A DNA stretch of 13,961 nucleotides from JBDRLH01 sp043813215 (lineage in GTDB: Bacteria; Patescibacteriota; Minisyncoccia; Minisyncoccales; JAQTPW01), in assembly GCA_043813215.1 (NCBI GenBank), contig JBDRLH010000034.1, positions 1-13,961 on the forward strand, given 5' to 3'. Below the pieces are notes generated by a model. It worked only from the letters and a program-made list of their open reading frames with translations. It had not been told where the DNA came from and ran no database searches. Below, in pieces: positions 6,288 through 12,197 of the stretch. The first letter of the stretch is position 1, and each line of letters starts with the position of its first letter. The translations under genes and the position numbers were made by a program.

Positions 6288-7100
6288 ATGAGAAAATTTT
6301 TTGGGTTGACGGTCGTATTAATTATAGCGGGTGCGGCGATTTGGCTTTTGGGAAATAATAAGCCGGCTGGCGAGGAAAATTTAGATAATCAGGAAAGTCA
6401 AACAAATCAAGGTGGCCAGGAAGGCGTTTTGGTGTCTACCAGTACAATTTCGCAAACCGACAGTTTTTATAATATCAAAGCCGATTGGCCGCAATTTACC
6501 AAGGTTGAGGCGGTTTTTAATGAAAAAATATCCGGCTTCATCGAAGAAAAAGTAGACGCTTTCAAAAAAGACGCCAAAGACAGTTGGGATGCAAGAAACG
6601 CCACTCTCTTGCCGGGAGAAGAATTATCAGCCAATCCGCAAGAGCCTTTTGATTTCATAGCCGATTGGAAGGCAAGGCAGGTAAACGATAAATATGTCAG
6701 CTTTGTCATGACAATGTATTATTTTACCGGCGGAGCGCACGGCATCAACGAAGTTTCTGCTTTTAATTATGATGTGGCCAGCAAAAAAGAAATCACGACT
6801 TCGGGTTTTTTTAATTCATCAGAGGAAAACTTGCAAAAATTATCAGACCTGGCTATCCGGGAAGTTGTTTCTCATCTCGAAAACAATGCCGGTTCAGTCG
6901 ACGAATCAATGAAAGCATGGGTAGAAGAAGGAGCCGGCCCCGATTGGGAAAACTTCAAGAATTTCAATTTTGACAACAGCTCAATGGTAATTTATTTTCA
7001 ACAGTACCAGGTGGCAGCCGGAGCATTCGGGCCCATAACCATCACTTTATTTAAAGACGCTTTGGAACAAAATTCAATCACTTCAAATTATTTGCAATAA
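6288..7100 (+). CDS. Membrane-anchored DUF4163/DUF3298 (RsiV/PdaC-like) protein
   Basis: A 270-residue protein anchored by one N-terminal helix (residues 4-22, FFGLTVVLIIAGAAIWLLG). A low-complexity polar linker of about 30 residues rich in Gln, Asn and Glu places the rest outside the membrane. Residues about 58-150 (FYNIKADWPQF..., then YVSFVMTMYYFTGGAHGINEVSAFNYDVASKKEI) look like DUF4163 running into DUF3298. The C-terminus keeps the DUF3298 pattern SMVIYFQQYQVAAGAFGPITITL. These domains occur in the anti-sigma factor RsiV, which binds lysozyme, and in the peptidoglycan deacetylase PdaC; here there is no catalytic deacetylase domain. Ligand or envelope sensing is therefore possible but unproven. 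The first helix is not followed by a Cys lipobox. The promoter implies a leaderless mRNA. Confidence 0.78.
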   Translation: MRKFFGLTVVLIIAGAAIWLLGNNKPAGEENLDNQESQTNQGGQEGVLVSTSTISQTDSFYNIKADWPQFTKVEAVFNEKISGFIEEKVDAFKKDAKDSWDARNATLLPGEELSANPQEPFDFIADWKARQVNDKYVSFVMTMYYFTGGAHGINEVSAFNYDVASKKEITTSGFFNSSEENLQKLSDLAIREVVSHLENNAGSVDESMKAWVEEGAGPDWENFKNFNFDNSSMVIYFQQYQVAAGAFGPITITLFKDALEQNSITSNYLQ

Positions 7101-7137
7101 AGGGTCGATTTAATAAAATTAAATTGATTTTAATTAT

Positions 7138-7269
7138 ATGGCAGAAGAAAAATGTGCCTGCGGAATGCCGCTGAACAATGAAGCAGATGGGTGTTCATGC
7201 AAAGAAAACACTTGTTATCATTGCTGTTCCTGCGCCGAGGATTGTTCCTGTGGCTGCAAGAAAAAATAG
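7138..7269 (+). CDS. 43-residue Cys-rich, metallothionein-like peptide
   Basis: A short frame from ATG 7138 to TAG 7267. Of 43 residues, 11 are Cys (positions 6, 8, 19, 21, 26, 29, 30, 32, 36, 38, 40), with one His at 28. Cys occur mostly as CxC (CAC, CSC, CSC), with the dense stretch CYHCCSCAEDCSCGC near the end, then a KKK tail. The pattern suits binding of several soft metal ions (Zn, Cu, Cd) in the cytoplasm, since no signal peptide is present. It starts 37 bases after the DUF3298-type gene and is followed by a strong terminator. No SD is visible. Coding is supported by the ordered Cys pattern and the fit between stop and terminator. It does not clearly match a metallothionein family that I can name, so a related zinc-binding role is possible. 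Confidence 0.7.
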   Translation: MAEEKCACGMPLNNEADGCSCKENTCYHCCSCAEDCSCGCKKK

Positions 7270-7279
7270 ACTCGTTTTC

Positions 7280-7316
7280 AAAAAATCGTCCTTCGTTAAG
7301 CTTAGGACGATTTTTT
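7280..7316. terminator. Perfect-stem bidirectional terminator
   Basis: Arms 7280-7292 and 7304-7316 pair over 13 bases (AAAAAATCGTCCT with AGGACGATTTTTT) around an 11-base loop. The T-run forms part of the stem. Confidence 0.85.
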
Positions 7317-7318
7317 GA

Positions 7319-7324
7319 TATGAT
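7319..7324 (+). promoter_or_regulatory. -10 element TATGAT before the alkD-like gene, leaderless geometry
   Basis: TATGAT ends seven bases before the ATG at 7331, the same spacing as at 6281/6288. It directly follows the preceding terminator. No clear -35. Confidence 0.5.
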
Positions 7325-7330
7325 AAGGCA

Positions 7331-8029
7331 ATGTCAAACGATTTAAAGAGAGAGCTTCAGAAATTAGCCGACAAGAAAAAAGCCGGGCAATTGTTAAGGT
7401 TTTTCAAGACAAGCAAGGGAGAATACGGAGAAGGGGATTTGTTTTTGGGCGTGATGGTGCCCAAGCAAAGGAAAATAGTCGCCAAGTATAAATATTTGGC
7501 GCTGGCCGACCTGGCAGGATCCATTTCTAGCAAATTCCACGAAGAAAGATTGACCGCTTTGCTGATTTTAGTTTGGCAGTTCCAAAAAGCCGATGAAACT
7601 CAAAAAAAACGGATCTTTGATTTTTACATTAAAAACAGAAGACATGTTGATAATTGGGATTTGGTTGACCTGACGGCGCCAAAAATCGTCGGGGCTTATT
7701 TGGAAGATAAAGACAGGTCTCTGTTGTACAAATTCGCCAAGTCAAAAAATATCTGGGAAAGGAGAATAGCCGTTCTTTCCACGTTTTATTACATTCAAAA
7801 GGGGGATTGCCTGGATGCTTTAAAAATCGCCGAGATTTTAAAAAATGACCGGCATGATTTGATACAAAAAGCAGTTGGTTGGATGCTGCGGGAAATGGGC
7901 AAGCGCTGCGGAAAAAATTACGAAGAAGACTTTTTAAAAAAATATCATAAAACCATGCCGCGAACCATGCTCAGATACGCCATTGAAAGATTTCCCGAAA
8001 AAGAAAGGCAAAAATATTTGGCAAAATAA
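7331..8029 (+). CDS. AlkD-like DNA alkylation repair glycosylase
   Basis: A HEAT-like-repeat DNA glycosylase expected to excise N3- and N7-alkylated purines. The 232 residues match AlkD length. Key residues are in place: NWDLVD at 108-113 supplies Trp109 and Asp113, the same numbers as the catalytic pair of Bacillus cereus AlkD. AVGWMLREMG at 181-190 supplies the third DNA-contacting Trp, at 184. The N-terminal KTSKGEYGEGDLFLGVMVPKQRKIVAKY and the C-terminal MPRTMLRYAIERFPEKERQKYL are also typical of the family. It is a single-gene unit between terminators, with a -10 element placed for a leaderless mRNA and no SD. The family is clear; substrate range is inferred from it. Confidence 0.93.
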   Translation: MSNDLKRELQKLADKKKAGQLLRFFKTSKGEYGEGDLFLGVMVPKQRKIVAKYKYLALADLAGSISSKFHEERLTALLILVWQFQKADETQKKRIFDFYIKNRRHVDNWDLVDLTAPKIVGAYLEDKDRSLLYKFAKSKNIWERRIAVLSTFYYIQKGDCLDALKIAEILKNDRHDLIQKAVGWMLREMGKRCGKNYEEDFLKKYHKTMPRTMLRYAIERFPEKERQKYLAK

Positions 8030-8054
8030 ATAAATCGCCGAAGGGCGATTTATT
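8029..8054 (+). terminator. Hairpin terminator after the alkD-like gene
   Basis: An 11-bp stem (8029-8039 with 8044-8054, core ATCGCC/GGCGAT) with a GAAG loop, starting on the last base of the stop codon. The T-tract is part of the stem and short, so the strength is uncertain. Confidence 0.65.
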
Positions 8055-8069
8055 GTCAGGATTCGGCGC

Positions 8070-8098
8070 TTGAAAAGAAGCGGCAAATGAGGTAACAT
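8070..8098 (+). promoter_or_regulatory. Candidate promoter for the gene at 8158
   Basis: TTGAAA (8070-8075), 17 bases, TAACAT (8093-8098). Predicted leader of about 50 nt ending in AGGAGG at 8148-8153. Confidence 0.5.
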
Positions 8099-8157
8099 GG
8101 AATATCGGGCAACATTTTATTTAGCCAGCCCTTTTAAAATATTAAATAGGAGGAGAT

Positions 8158-8523
8158 ATGGTTACCGAAAAAAAACCGGCAGAGATGGAAAAATGCCTCG
8201 CAAGATTGAAAAATCTGGGTTTTAAGATTCATATCTGGCATGCTCACTGGCCGTTTATTGTCAACAATTTTGGCAAGGGGCTGTGTCGGAAACTCGAAGA
8301 GCTCCTGGCAAAGGAAAAAAACAAGCTTTCTTCTAAAACAATATTGTTGTATTGCAATGAAAAAGACAAAAGGATGAGCTGGTTATCTCCGAATACCGGA
8401 AGAATAATTATCAATATTGCTTACGGCCTTGGTTCTCCACAGTTTTCTGCAGAATTTAAGAAAGTGATCGAGAAGTCGGACGCCCTGGGAAAAGAATTGG
8501 CTATGACCAAAAGCTACTTTTAA
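8158..8523 (+). CDS. Hypothetical 121-residue protein
   Basis: Not recognised. A soluble-looking alpha/beta protein: an amphipathic first helix (EMEKCLARLKNLG), an aromatic and His-rich strand (FKIHIWHAHWPFIVNNFG), a charged helix (LCRKLEELLAKEKNKLS), a hydrophobic strand (KTILLYCNEKD), another strand (GRIIINIAYGLG) and a C-terminal helix (AEFKKVIEKSDALGKELAMTKSYF). Three His and two Trp are clustered or conserved-looking, but I see no known catalytic motif. The start is fixed by AGGAGG at 8148-8153, four bases before the ATG, unlike the SD-less genes to its left. It has its own promoter-like site and a terminator whose stem begins inside the last codons, so it is probably monocistronic. Confidence 0.75.
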   Translation: MVTEKKPAEMEKCLARLKNLGFKIHIWHAHWPFIVNNFGKGLCRKLEELLAKEKNKLSSKTILLYCNEKDKRMSWLSPNTGRIIINIAYGLGSPQFSAEFKKVIEKSDALGKELAMTKSYF

Positions 8524-8538
8524 AAGGTGGCTTTTTTT
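8510..8538 (+). terminator. Terminator overlapping the gene end; stop codon in the loop
   Basis: AAAGCTACTTT (8510-8520) pairs with AAGGTGGCTTT (8524-8534), with two G-U pairs. The three loop bases are the TAA stop codon, and a T-run continues to 8538. Confidence 0.75.
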
Positions 8539-8593
8539 ATCCGCCCTGCTTATCGCCATAATTTTAATGAAGGCGAGAACTGCGCCGAAGAGC

Positions 8594-8622
8594 TTGAATT
8601 TTGACAAAAATAACGCTAAAGT
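8594..8622 (+). promoter_or_regulatory. Candidate promoter for the PRPP-synthetase-like gene
   Basis: TTGAAT (8594-8599), 17 bases, TAAAGT (8617-8622). A TTGACA at 8601-8606 has no matching -10. The site lies between the arms of an interrupted inverted repeat (8590-8601 and 8631-8643), which could be an operator. Confidence 0.45.
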
Positions 8623-8673
8623 GAAAAAAGAAATTCAAAGCTCTTAACATAATGAATAATGGAGGAGGTAAAT

Positions 8674-9597
8674 ATGAACCTTAGCATCATCTGTACTGAT
8701 CCAGCAGAACACATTGGAAAGAAGCTGGCCGCCGAATACGGTTTTTCCGTGATATTCCCGCAGAAAAACAGGGAAAACAAAAGACTTTTTCCCGATGGCG
8801 AAGTATACACTAAAATTCCTGAAATTATTGATCTTCAGGGAGAAATCGTTGTGCTCCATTCAGGCGCTCCGGACCCAAACGAAGGTTTGGTGGAATTAGA
8901 GCAAATTCTCGCCCGGTTGAAAAACTTAAGAAAAAAACTCACCTTAAAGTTATGGAAATTTAAGGTTAGTTTAAGGATCCTTAAGTTCAGGCCTGTTGTT
9001 TTCTTTTTATATTTTCCTTACGGAAAACAAGACAGGGTTTTTGTCCCAGGCGAGATTAATTCGGCCGAGGAATTGATAAAGAAACTGGTAAAATACTACG
9101 GCGTCAAGCATATCTATTTTATAGACGTCCATTTTTCCGAGAGAAGCTGGTTAAAAAAATATCCGATCACCAATATTTCAGCCATTGACTTACTGACGCA
9201 AGCTGCCCTAAGAGAATATCAGGATTTACTATTTCTTACAACGGACATGGGGGGTCAAAAAAGAACTGGATTGAAGGGCACACTGAAAAGGCGGTTGGAT
9301 TCCTTTACAACAGAAATTCAAAGCACAGAAGATTTTCAACAATCAGTAAGAGGCAAGGTGATTGGTGCGGTTGATGATTTGATAGAAACCGGAGGCACCA
9401 TGGTTAATTTTTACCAGGAATGCAAGAAGGCCGGCGCCAGAGAAGCGGTTGCACTTCTCACCCATGGTGTGATGGAATCAGGTATCAAAAGAATAGCGGG
9501 AACTTACGCTAAACTTTATTTAACAAACACAATAAATAGGCCAGAGGCAAACCTAGATATTACCGGGTTGGTTGCTGGCATCATGTCAAAAATATAA
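8674..9597 (+). CDS. Ribose-phosphate pyrophosphokinase-like protein (PRPP synthetase)
   Basis: Likely makes phosphoribosyl pyrophosphate from ribose 5-phosphate and ATP for nucleotide synthesis. Start ATG 8674 is chosen because AGGAGGT at 8663-8669 sits five bases upstream; an in-frame ATG at 8659 would place the SD inside the gene. The 307 residues keep the PRPP synthetase layout: KRLFPDGEVYTKIPE (36-50), LYFPYGKQDRVFVPGEINSAE (112-132), IDVHFSE around 150-156 (canonical DLHAxQ, catalytic His kept), TTDMGGQKR (189-197) and the PRPP loop VDDLIETGGTM (233-243). Several motifs diverge from housekeeping Prs, so a specialised paralogue is possible. Residues about 90-105 are a Lys/Leu-rich insertion with no place in the family pattern, encoded by a palindromic stretch. 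A strong terminator follows. Confidence 0.85.
   Translation: MNLSIICTDPAEHIGKKLAAEYGFSVIFPQKNRENKRLFPDGEVYTKIPEIIDLQGEIVVLHSGAPDPNEGLVELEQILARLKNLRKKLTLKLWKFKVSLRILKFRPVVFFLYFPYGKQDRVFVPGEINSAEELIKKLVKYYGVKHIYFIDVHFSERSWLKKYPITNISAIDLLTQAALREYQDLLFLTTDMGGQKRTGLKGTLKRRLDSFTTEIQSTEDFQQSVRGKVIGAVDDLIETGGTMVNFYQECKKAGAREAVALLTHGVMESGIKRIAGTYAKLYLTNTINRPEANLDITGLVAGIMSKI
8941..8988 (+). repeat. Palindromic in-frame insertion within the PRPP-synthetase-like gene
   Basis: ACCTTAAA (8941-8948) and TTTAAGGT (8959-8966) are perfect inverted repeats, followed at once by the 14-base palindrome TTAAGGATCCTTAA (8971-8984). The 48 bases are a multiple of three and encode residues 90-105, between the ILARLKNLRKK helix and the FPYGKQDR strand that are close together in typical family members. 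Confidence 0.55.
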
Positions 9598-9606
9598 ATA
9601 CATTGT

Positions 9607-9637
9607 AAAAGCCCGATCGGTTGACCGGGCTTTTTTT
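9607..9637 (+). terminator. Rho-independent terminator after the PRPP-synthetase-like gene
   Basis: AAAAGCCCG pairs with CGGGC plus the following T-run, around a 10-base loop; seven T end the signal. Confidence 0.9.
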
Positions 9638-9641
9638 ATCC

Positions 9642-9670
9642 TTGAAAAAAAGCGCGAAATGGTTTAATCT
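9642..9670 (+). promoter_or_regulatory. Candidate promoter of the SPFH-bactofilin unit
   Basis: TTGAAA (9642-9647), 17 bases, TAATCT (9665-9670). An overlapping TGGTTTAAT (9660-9668) is an alternative extended -10. Confidence 0.5.
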
Positions 9671-9725
9671 GAGAACGGAGAGATAAAAAAAAGGTCTTCG
9701 TAATAATAATAATTTAAAAAATAAA

Positions 9726-10487
9726 ATGTTCTACATTCTTTTAGTGCCGATTATTTTAATAGTTTTATCTTCCGTCAAGCAGGTCAATCAATATGAAAGG
9801 GGGATCAGATTTACTTTGGGAAAATTTTCCGGCCTGATGATGCCCGGCTGGAGGCTTGTCTGGCCGATTTTTCAGAATTACAAAAAAGTTGATCTTAGGG
9901 TAAAGGCCGTAGATGTGCCCGACCAGGAAGCAATCACCAAAGATAATATTTCGGTCAAGGTAAATGCCGTAATTTACTATAAGGTCAGGGAGGCCGACAA
10001 AGCTTTTTTGGAAGTGGAGGATTTTTATTATGCCATTTCCCAGCTTGCCCAGACAACCATGAGAAACGCCGTGGGCCAGGTGGATTTGGACGGGCTTCTT
10101 TCTCAGAGAGACAAGGTTTCCGAAAATATCAGGGCAATTATTGATAAAGCCAGCGATCCTTGGGGCATTCAGGTTCTTAACGTGGAGTTAAAAGACATAA
10201 CTTTGCCCGAAGAAATGAAAAGAGTTATCGGCAAGCAAGCCGAAGCTGAAAGAGAAAAAAGAGCCATAATCATAAAAGCCGAGGGAGAGGTGGTTGCCGC
10301 TTATAATTTGGCAAAAGCCGCCGAGACTCTTTCGGGAGCAAAGGGAGCTCTGCATTTAAGGAGCCTTCAGACCATTAATGACGTGAGTTCGGACCAGTCA
10401 AATACGATTATTTTTGCCATACCCCTTGAAGTCTTGCGCGCCTTTGAACGATTAGGAAAAGACGATAAAAACGAAGGGAATAAATAG
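9726..10487 (+). CDS. SPFH/Band 7 (stomatin-like, slipin) membrane protein
   Basis: A membrane-scaffold protein that would form large oligomeric rings or cages on the inner membrane and organise membrane microdomains or control proteases. A hydrophobic anchor (residues 2-17, FYILLVPIILIVLSSV) leads into the SPFH domain: VNQYERGIRFTLGKFSGLMMPGWRLVWPIFQNYKKVDLR is the classic stomatin opening, and DVPDQEAITKDNISVKVNAVIYYKV follows. The coiled-coil region AEREKRAIIIKAEGEVVAAYNLAKAA (about 173-198) matches stomatins. At 253 residues it is full-length for slipins. Slipins often pair with a NfeD protein; here the partner is instead a bactofilin-like membrane protein 42 bases downstream. No SD; an AT-rich leader of about 50 nt. 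Confidence 0.93.
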   Translation: MFYILLVPIILIVLSSVKQVNQYERGIRFTLGKFSGLMMPGWRLVWPIFQNYKKVDLRVKAVDVPDQEAITKDNISVKVNAVIYYKVREADKAFLEVEDFYYAISQLAQTTMRNAVGQVDLDGLLSQRDKVSENIRAIIDKASDPWGIQVLNVELKDITLPEEMKRVIGKQAEAEREKRAIIIKAEGEVVAAYNLAKAAETLSGAKGALHLRSLQTINDVSSDQSNTIIFAIPLEVLRAFERLGKDDKNEGNK

Positions 10488-10504
10488 ATAAAAAAGGTCG
10501 AAAA

Positions 10505-10546
10505 ATGAAATTAGCAAACTGTTTAACTTATGTTGAAATTGAATAA
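10505..10546 (+). CDS. Possible 13-residue leader ORF overlapping the next gene start
   Basis: ATG AAA TTA GCA begins a 13-codon frame ending TAA at 10544-10546, which overlaps the ATG at 10530 in another frame. An AAAGG-like site lies shortly upstream. It could couple translation of the bactofilin-like gene, but so short a frame may be chance. Confidence 0.2.
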   Translation: MKLANCLTYVEIE

Positions 10547-11705
10547 AAAAAGATTCTTTTTGTTCTTTGGCTTGTTGGCAGCTGTCATTTCTCTGACTAC
10601 TTTGTCGTTGGCCAGCGGAGCCTCAATTAAAGACAGCAAGGAAAATATTTATGTTGGCGAGGAAGAAATAATTGAAAGCAACTTTATCCAGACAGGCGGT
10701 ACGGTTGGTTTTAATGGCCAGGCCCAGAAAGACGTCATTATTGCCGGAGGGACGATTAATATTGCAGGACCCGTCAAAGGAGACGTGTTGGCTGCCGGCG
10801 GAACCGTCAGAATCAATGGAGATGTGGCCGGGAATATCCGTGTTAGCGGGGGAACAGTAGAAATTAATGGCAAGGTTGGCAAGAATGTCAATGCGTTCGG
10901 CGGAACGGTGATTATCGGAGATGATGCTGAAATTGGCTGGGATCTTTTAATTTTTGCCGGCAGTATTGAGATCAGGGGAAAGGTAATCGGGGACATCAAA
11001 GGAGGTGGCGGCAATGTCGTGCTGGCCAATGAAGTCGGCGGCAATGTTGATTTAAAAATTGATGCCAAAGACGGCCATCTCGTTTTATATCCCAAGGCCG
11101 ATATCAAAGGAAATTTGACTTACACTGCTTCAACGGAAGCAGGGGTAAAAGAAGGAGCTAAGATAGCAGGAGAGACCACATATAAACCGGTCGCTTTGCC
11201 GATTGCCCCCGTTAAAAAAACCTTGGGAATTTCTTCTTTTGTGGGAAAAATAATGCCTCTTCTGGGTTTATTGATGATGGGTTTGATTATAATTCTTCTG
11301 GCTCCTAAAACCAGCAGAACAGTAGGACAAAGAATGACAGAAAAACCCTGGGCCAGTCTCGGCTGGGGAGTGGTTTATCTTATTGTCACTCCGGTTGTTT
11401 TGATATTGTTGGCCATAACCGTTGTCGGCATCCCGCTGTCTTTGATTACCTTGGTCGTTTATCTGATTTTTTTGTATTTGACAAAAATTTTTATAGGAAT
11501 GGTTCTGGGCCAAAAATTACTGCAGTGGGCAATCAAAAAGAAAGAAGTTCCATTGGTCTGGGCAATGATTTTGGGAGTAGTGATTTTCTATATCCTCACG
11601 GGTCTTCCTTTTGTCGGTTGGATCATTTCTCTTTTGGGAGCCTGCTGGGCCCTGGGAGCCATGGTTGAGATAAAGAAACAGACATTAAAGCAAATAGAAG
11701 GATAG
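10530..11705 (+). CDS. Bactofilin-like beta-repeat protein with C-terminal membrane domain
   Basis: A 391-residue protein. An N-terminal signal or anchor helix (about 9-30, FFLFFGLLAAVISLTTLSLASGA) precedes a repeat region of about 45-190. There short turns recur with the pattern GGTxxINGxVxxNVxxxGGT: TVGFNGQAQKDVIIAGGTINIAGPVKGDVLAAGGTVRINGDVAGNIRVSGGT and onward. This is the right-handed beta-helix style of polymer-forming bactofilins, here outside the membrane if the first helix is a signal peptide. After a linker come four or five hydrophobic segments (about 233-256, 275-300, 301-325 and 345-385) rich in Gly, Val and Leu. This combination is widespread in CPR bacteria under names such as polymer-forming cytoskeletal protein, with an unproven envelope role. 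It probably shares a transcript with the SPFH gene. A terminator follows at 11730. Confidence 0.82.
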   Translation: MLKLNKKRFFLFFGLLAAVISLTTLSLASGASIKDSKENIYVGEEEIIESNFIQTGGTVGFNGQAQKDVIIAGGTINIAGPVKGDVLAAGGTVRINGDVAGNIRVSGGTVEINGKVGKNVNAFGGTVIIGDDAEIGWDLLIFAGSIEIRGKVIGDIKGGGGNVVLANEVGGNVDLKIDAKDGHLVLYPKADIKGNLTYTASTEAGVKEGAKIAGETTYKPVALPIAPVKKTLGISSFVGKIMPLLGLLMMGLIIILLAPKTSRTVGQRMTEKPWASLGWGVVYLIVTPVVLILLAITVVGIPLSLITLVVYLIFLYLTKIFIGMVLGQKLLQWAIKKKEVPLVWAMILGVVIFYILTGLPFVGWIISLLGACWALGAMVEIKKQTLKQIEG

Positions 11706-11729
11706 ATATTGTCTCTTCGCGAGAGCAAG

Positions 11730-11754
11730 AAATCAGCCCACTGGCTGGTTTTTT
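11730..11754 (+). terminator. Rho-independent terminator of the SPFH-bactofilin unit
   Basis: CAGCC (11734-11738) and GGCTG (11743-11747) pair with A-T extension around a CACT-type loop, followed by a T6 run. A small CTCT/AGAG hairpin lies just upstream. Confidence 0.8.
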
Positions 11755-11779
11755 GTTTGAAAACAGGCGGAAAGATACC

Positions 11780-11785
11780 TTGACA
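11780..11785 (+). promoter_or_regulatory. Consensus -35 (TTGACA) upstream of a candidate RNA
   Basis: A perfect TTGACA. The -10 is unclear: GATAAT at 11800-11805 (14-base spacer) and TAATTT at 11802-11807 (16) are candidates, so transcription would start near 11812-11817, at the edge of the GC-rich block. Confidence 0.4.
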
Positions 11786-11814
11786 ATCATTTTTGATTTG
11801 ATAATTTGATTATA

Positions 11815-12001
11815 TCGGGTGCCGGAGTATCGACCGCTCCGACAGCCACCCCGGGGGCTTACCCACGGACCGGCTTTCAGCCCAGCTGAACCGCACAGTC
11901 AGCTAGCGCGTCAAGCTTCCATTGGTTATCGCCTCCTCCATTGCCGTGGGCAAGCCCCCACCTCCCCGTTCTTTAAGCCGTCCTTGATAGGATGGCTTTT
12001 T
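11815..12001 (+). ncRNA. Candidate structured non-coding RNA of about 190 nt, unknown class
   Basis: A GC-rich block in AT-rich surroundings, bounded by a TTGACA promoter element and a terminator, with no believable gene. The structure can be read by eye. Hairpin 1 has two stem parts: GGGTG/CACCC (11817-11821, 11847-11851) and CGGAG/CTCCG (11823-11827, 11837-11841). A 16-position long-range stem joins GGGGGCTTACCCACGG (11853-11868) to CCGTGGGCAAGCCCCC (11944-11959), with one A-C mismatch. Inside it lies a perfect TTCAGC/GCTGAA hairpin (11876-11890) plus about 50 bases with further GC-rich complementarity. The terminator is at 11975-12001. I checked by eye for RNase P, tmRNA and SRP landmarks and saw none; 6S RNA is possible in size only. 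It could also be a long leader, but the terminator separates it from the next gene. Confidence 0.5.
11975..12001 (+). terminator. Rho-independent terminator of the candidate RNA
   Basis: AAGCCGTCC (11975-11983) pairs with GGATGGCTT (11990-11998), one G-U pair, six-base loop, then T-run. The wobble and T-run fit + strand transcription. Confidence 0.8.
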
Positions 12002-12197
12002 ATTTACTCTGTTTTTGCCCGTTCTGGAGTTTTAACAAGAAGAAGACTTATCGAGAAGAGCTTGAAAACATCCGGAAAACGAGGAATTGATAAAATGGTT
12101 TAATAAAAAAGTAATATCAGCTATAATAGATTAACGGTAAATTTCCTTGGACTGTTTTAAGTAGAAAATTAAAAATTTAATCAAGAGGAGGTGATGT
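12002..12197. other. AT-rich intergenic stretch with a -10-like site
   Basis: No gene is seen. A TATAAT at 12122-12127 preceded by GC is a plausible -10 for the gene at 12198, giving a leader of about 65 nt. TGGTTTAAT at 12096-12104 is another extended -10-like match. No strong -35 accompanies either. Confidence 0.4.

Noticed and set aside
8659..8673. Upstream ATG for the PRPP-synthetase-like gene
   Set aside because: It would translate the AGGAGGT ribosome binding site itself; ATG 8674 has ideal spacing and the usual family N-terminus.
10649..11107. Long minus-strand open frame opposite the bactofilin-like gene
   Set aside because: Its Pro/Ser/Thr-rich repeats are the antisense image of the GG-repeat coding sequence, with no start signals.
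11819..12103. Open frame of 94 codons across the GC-rich block
   Set aside because: No SD or start context, a Pro/Arg-rich random-looking product, and it runs straight through a terminator hairpin. The block is better explained as structured RNA.
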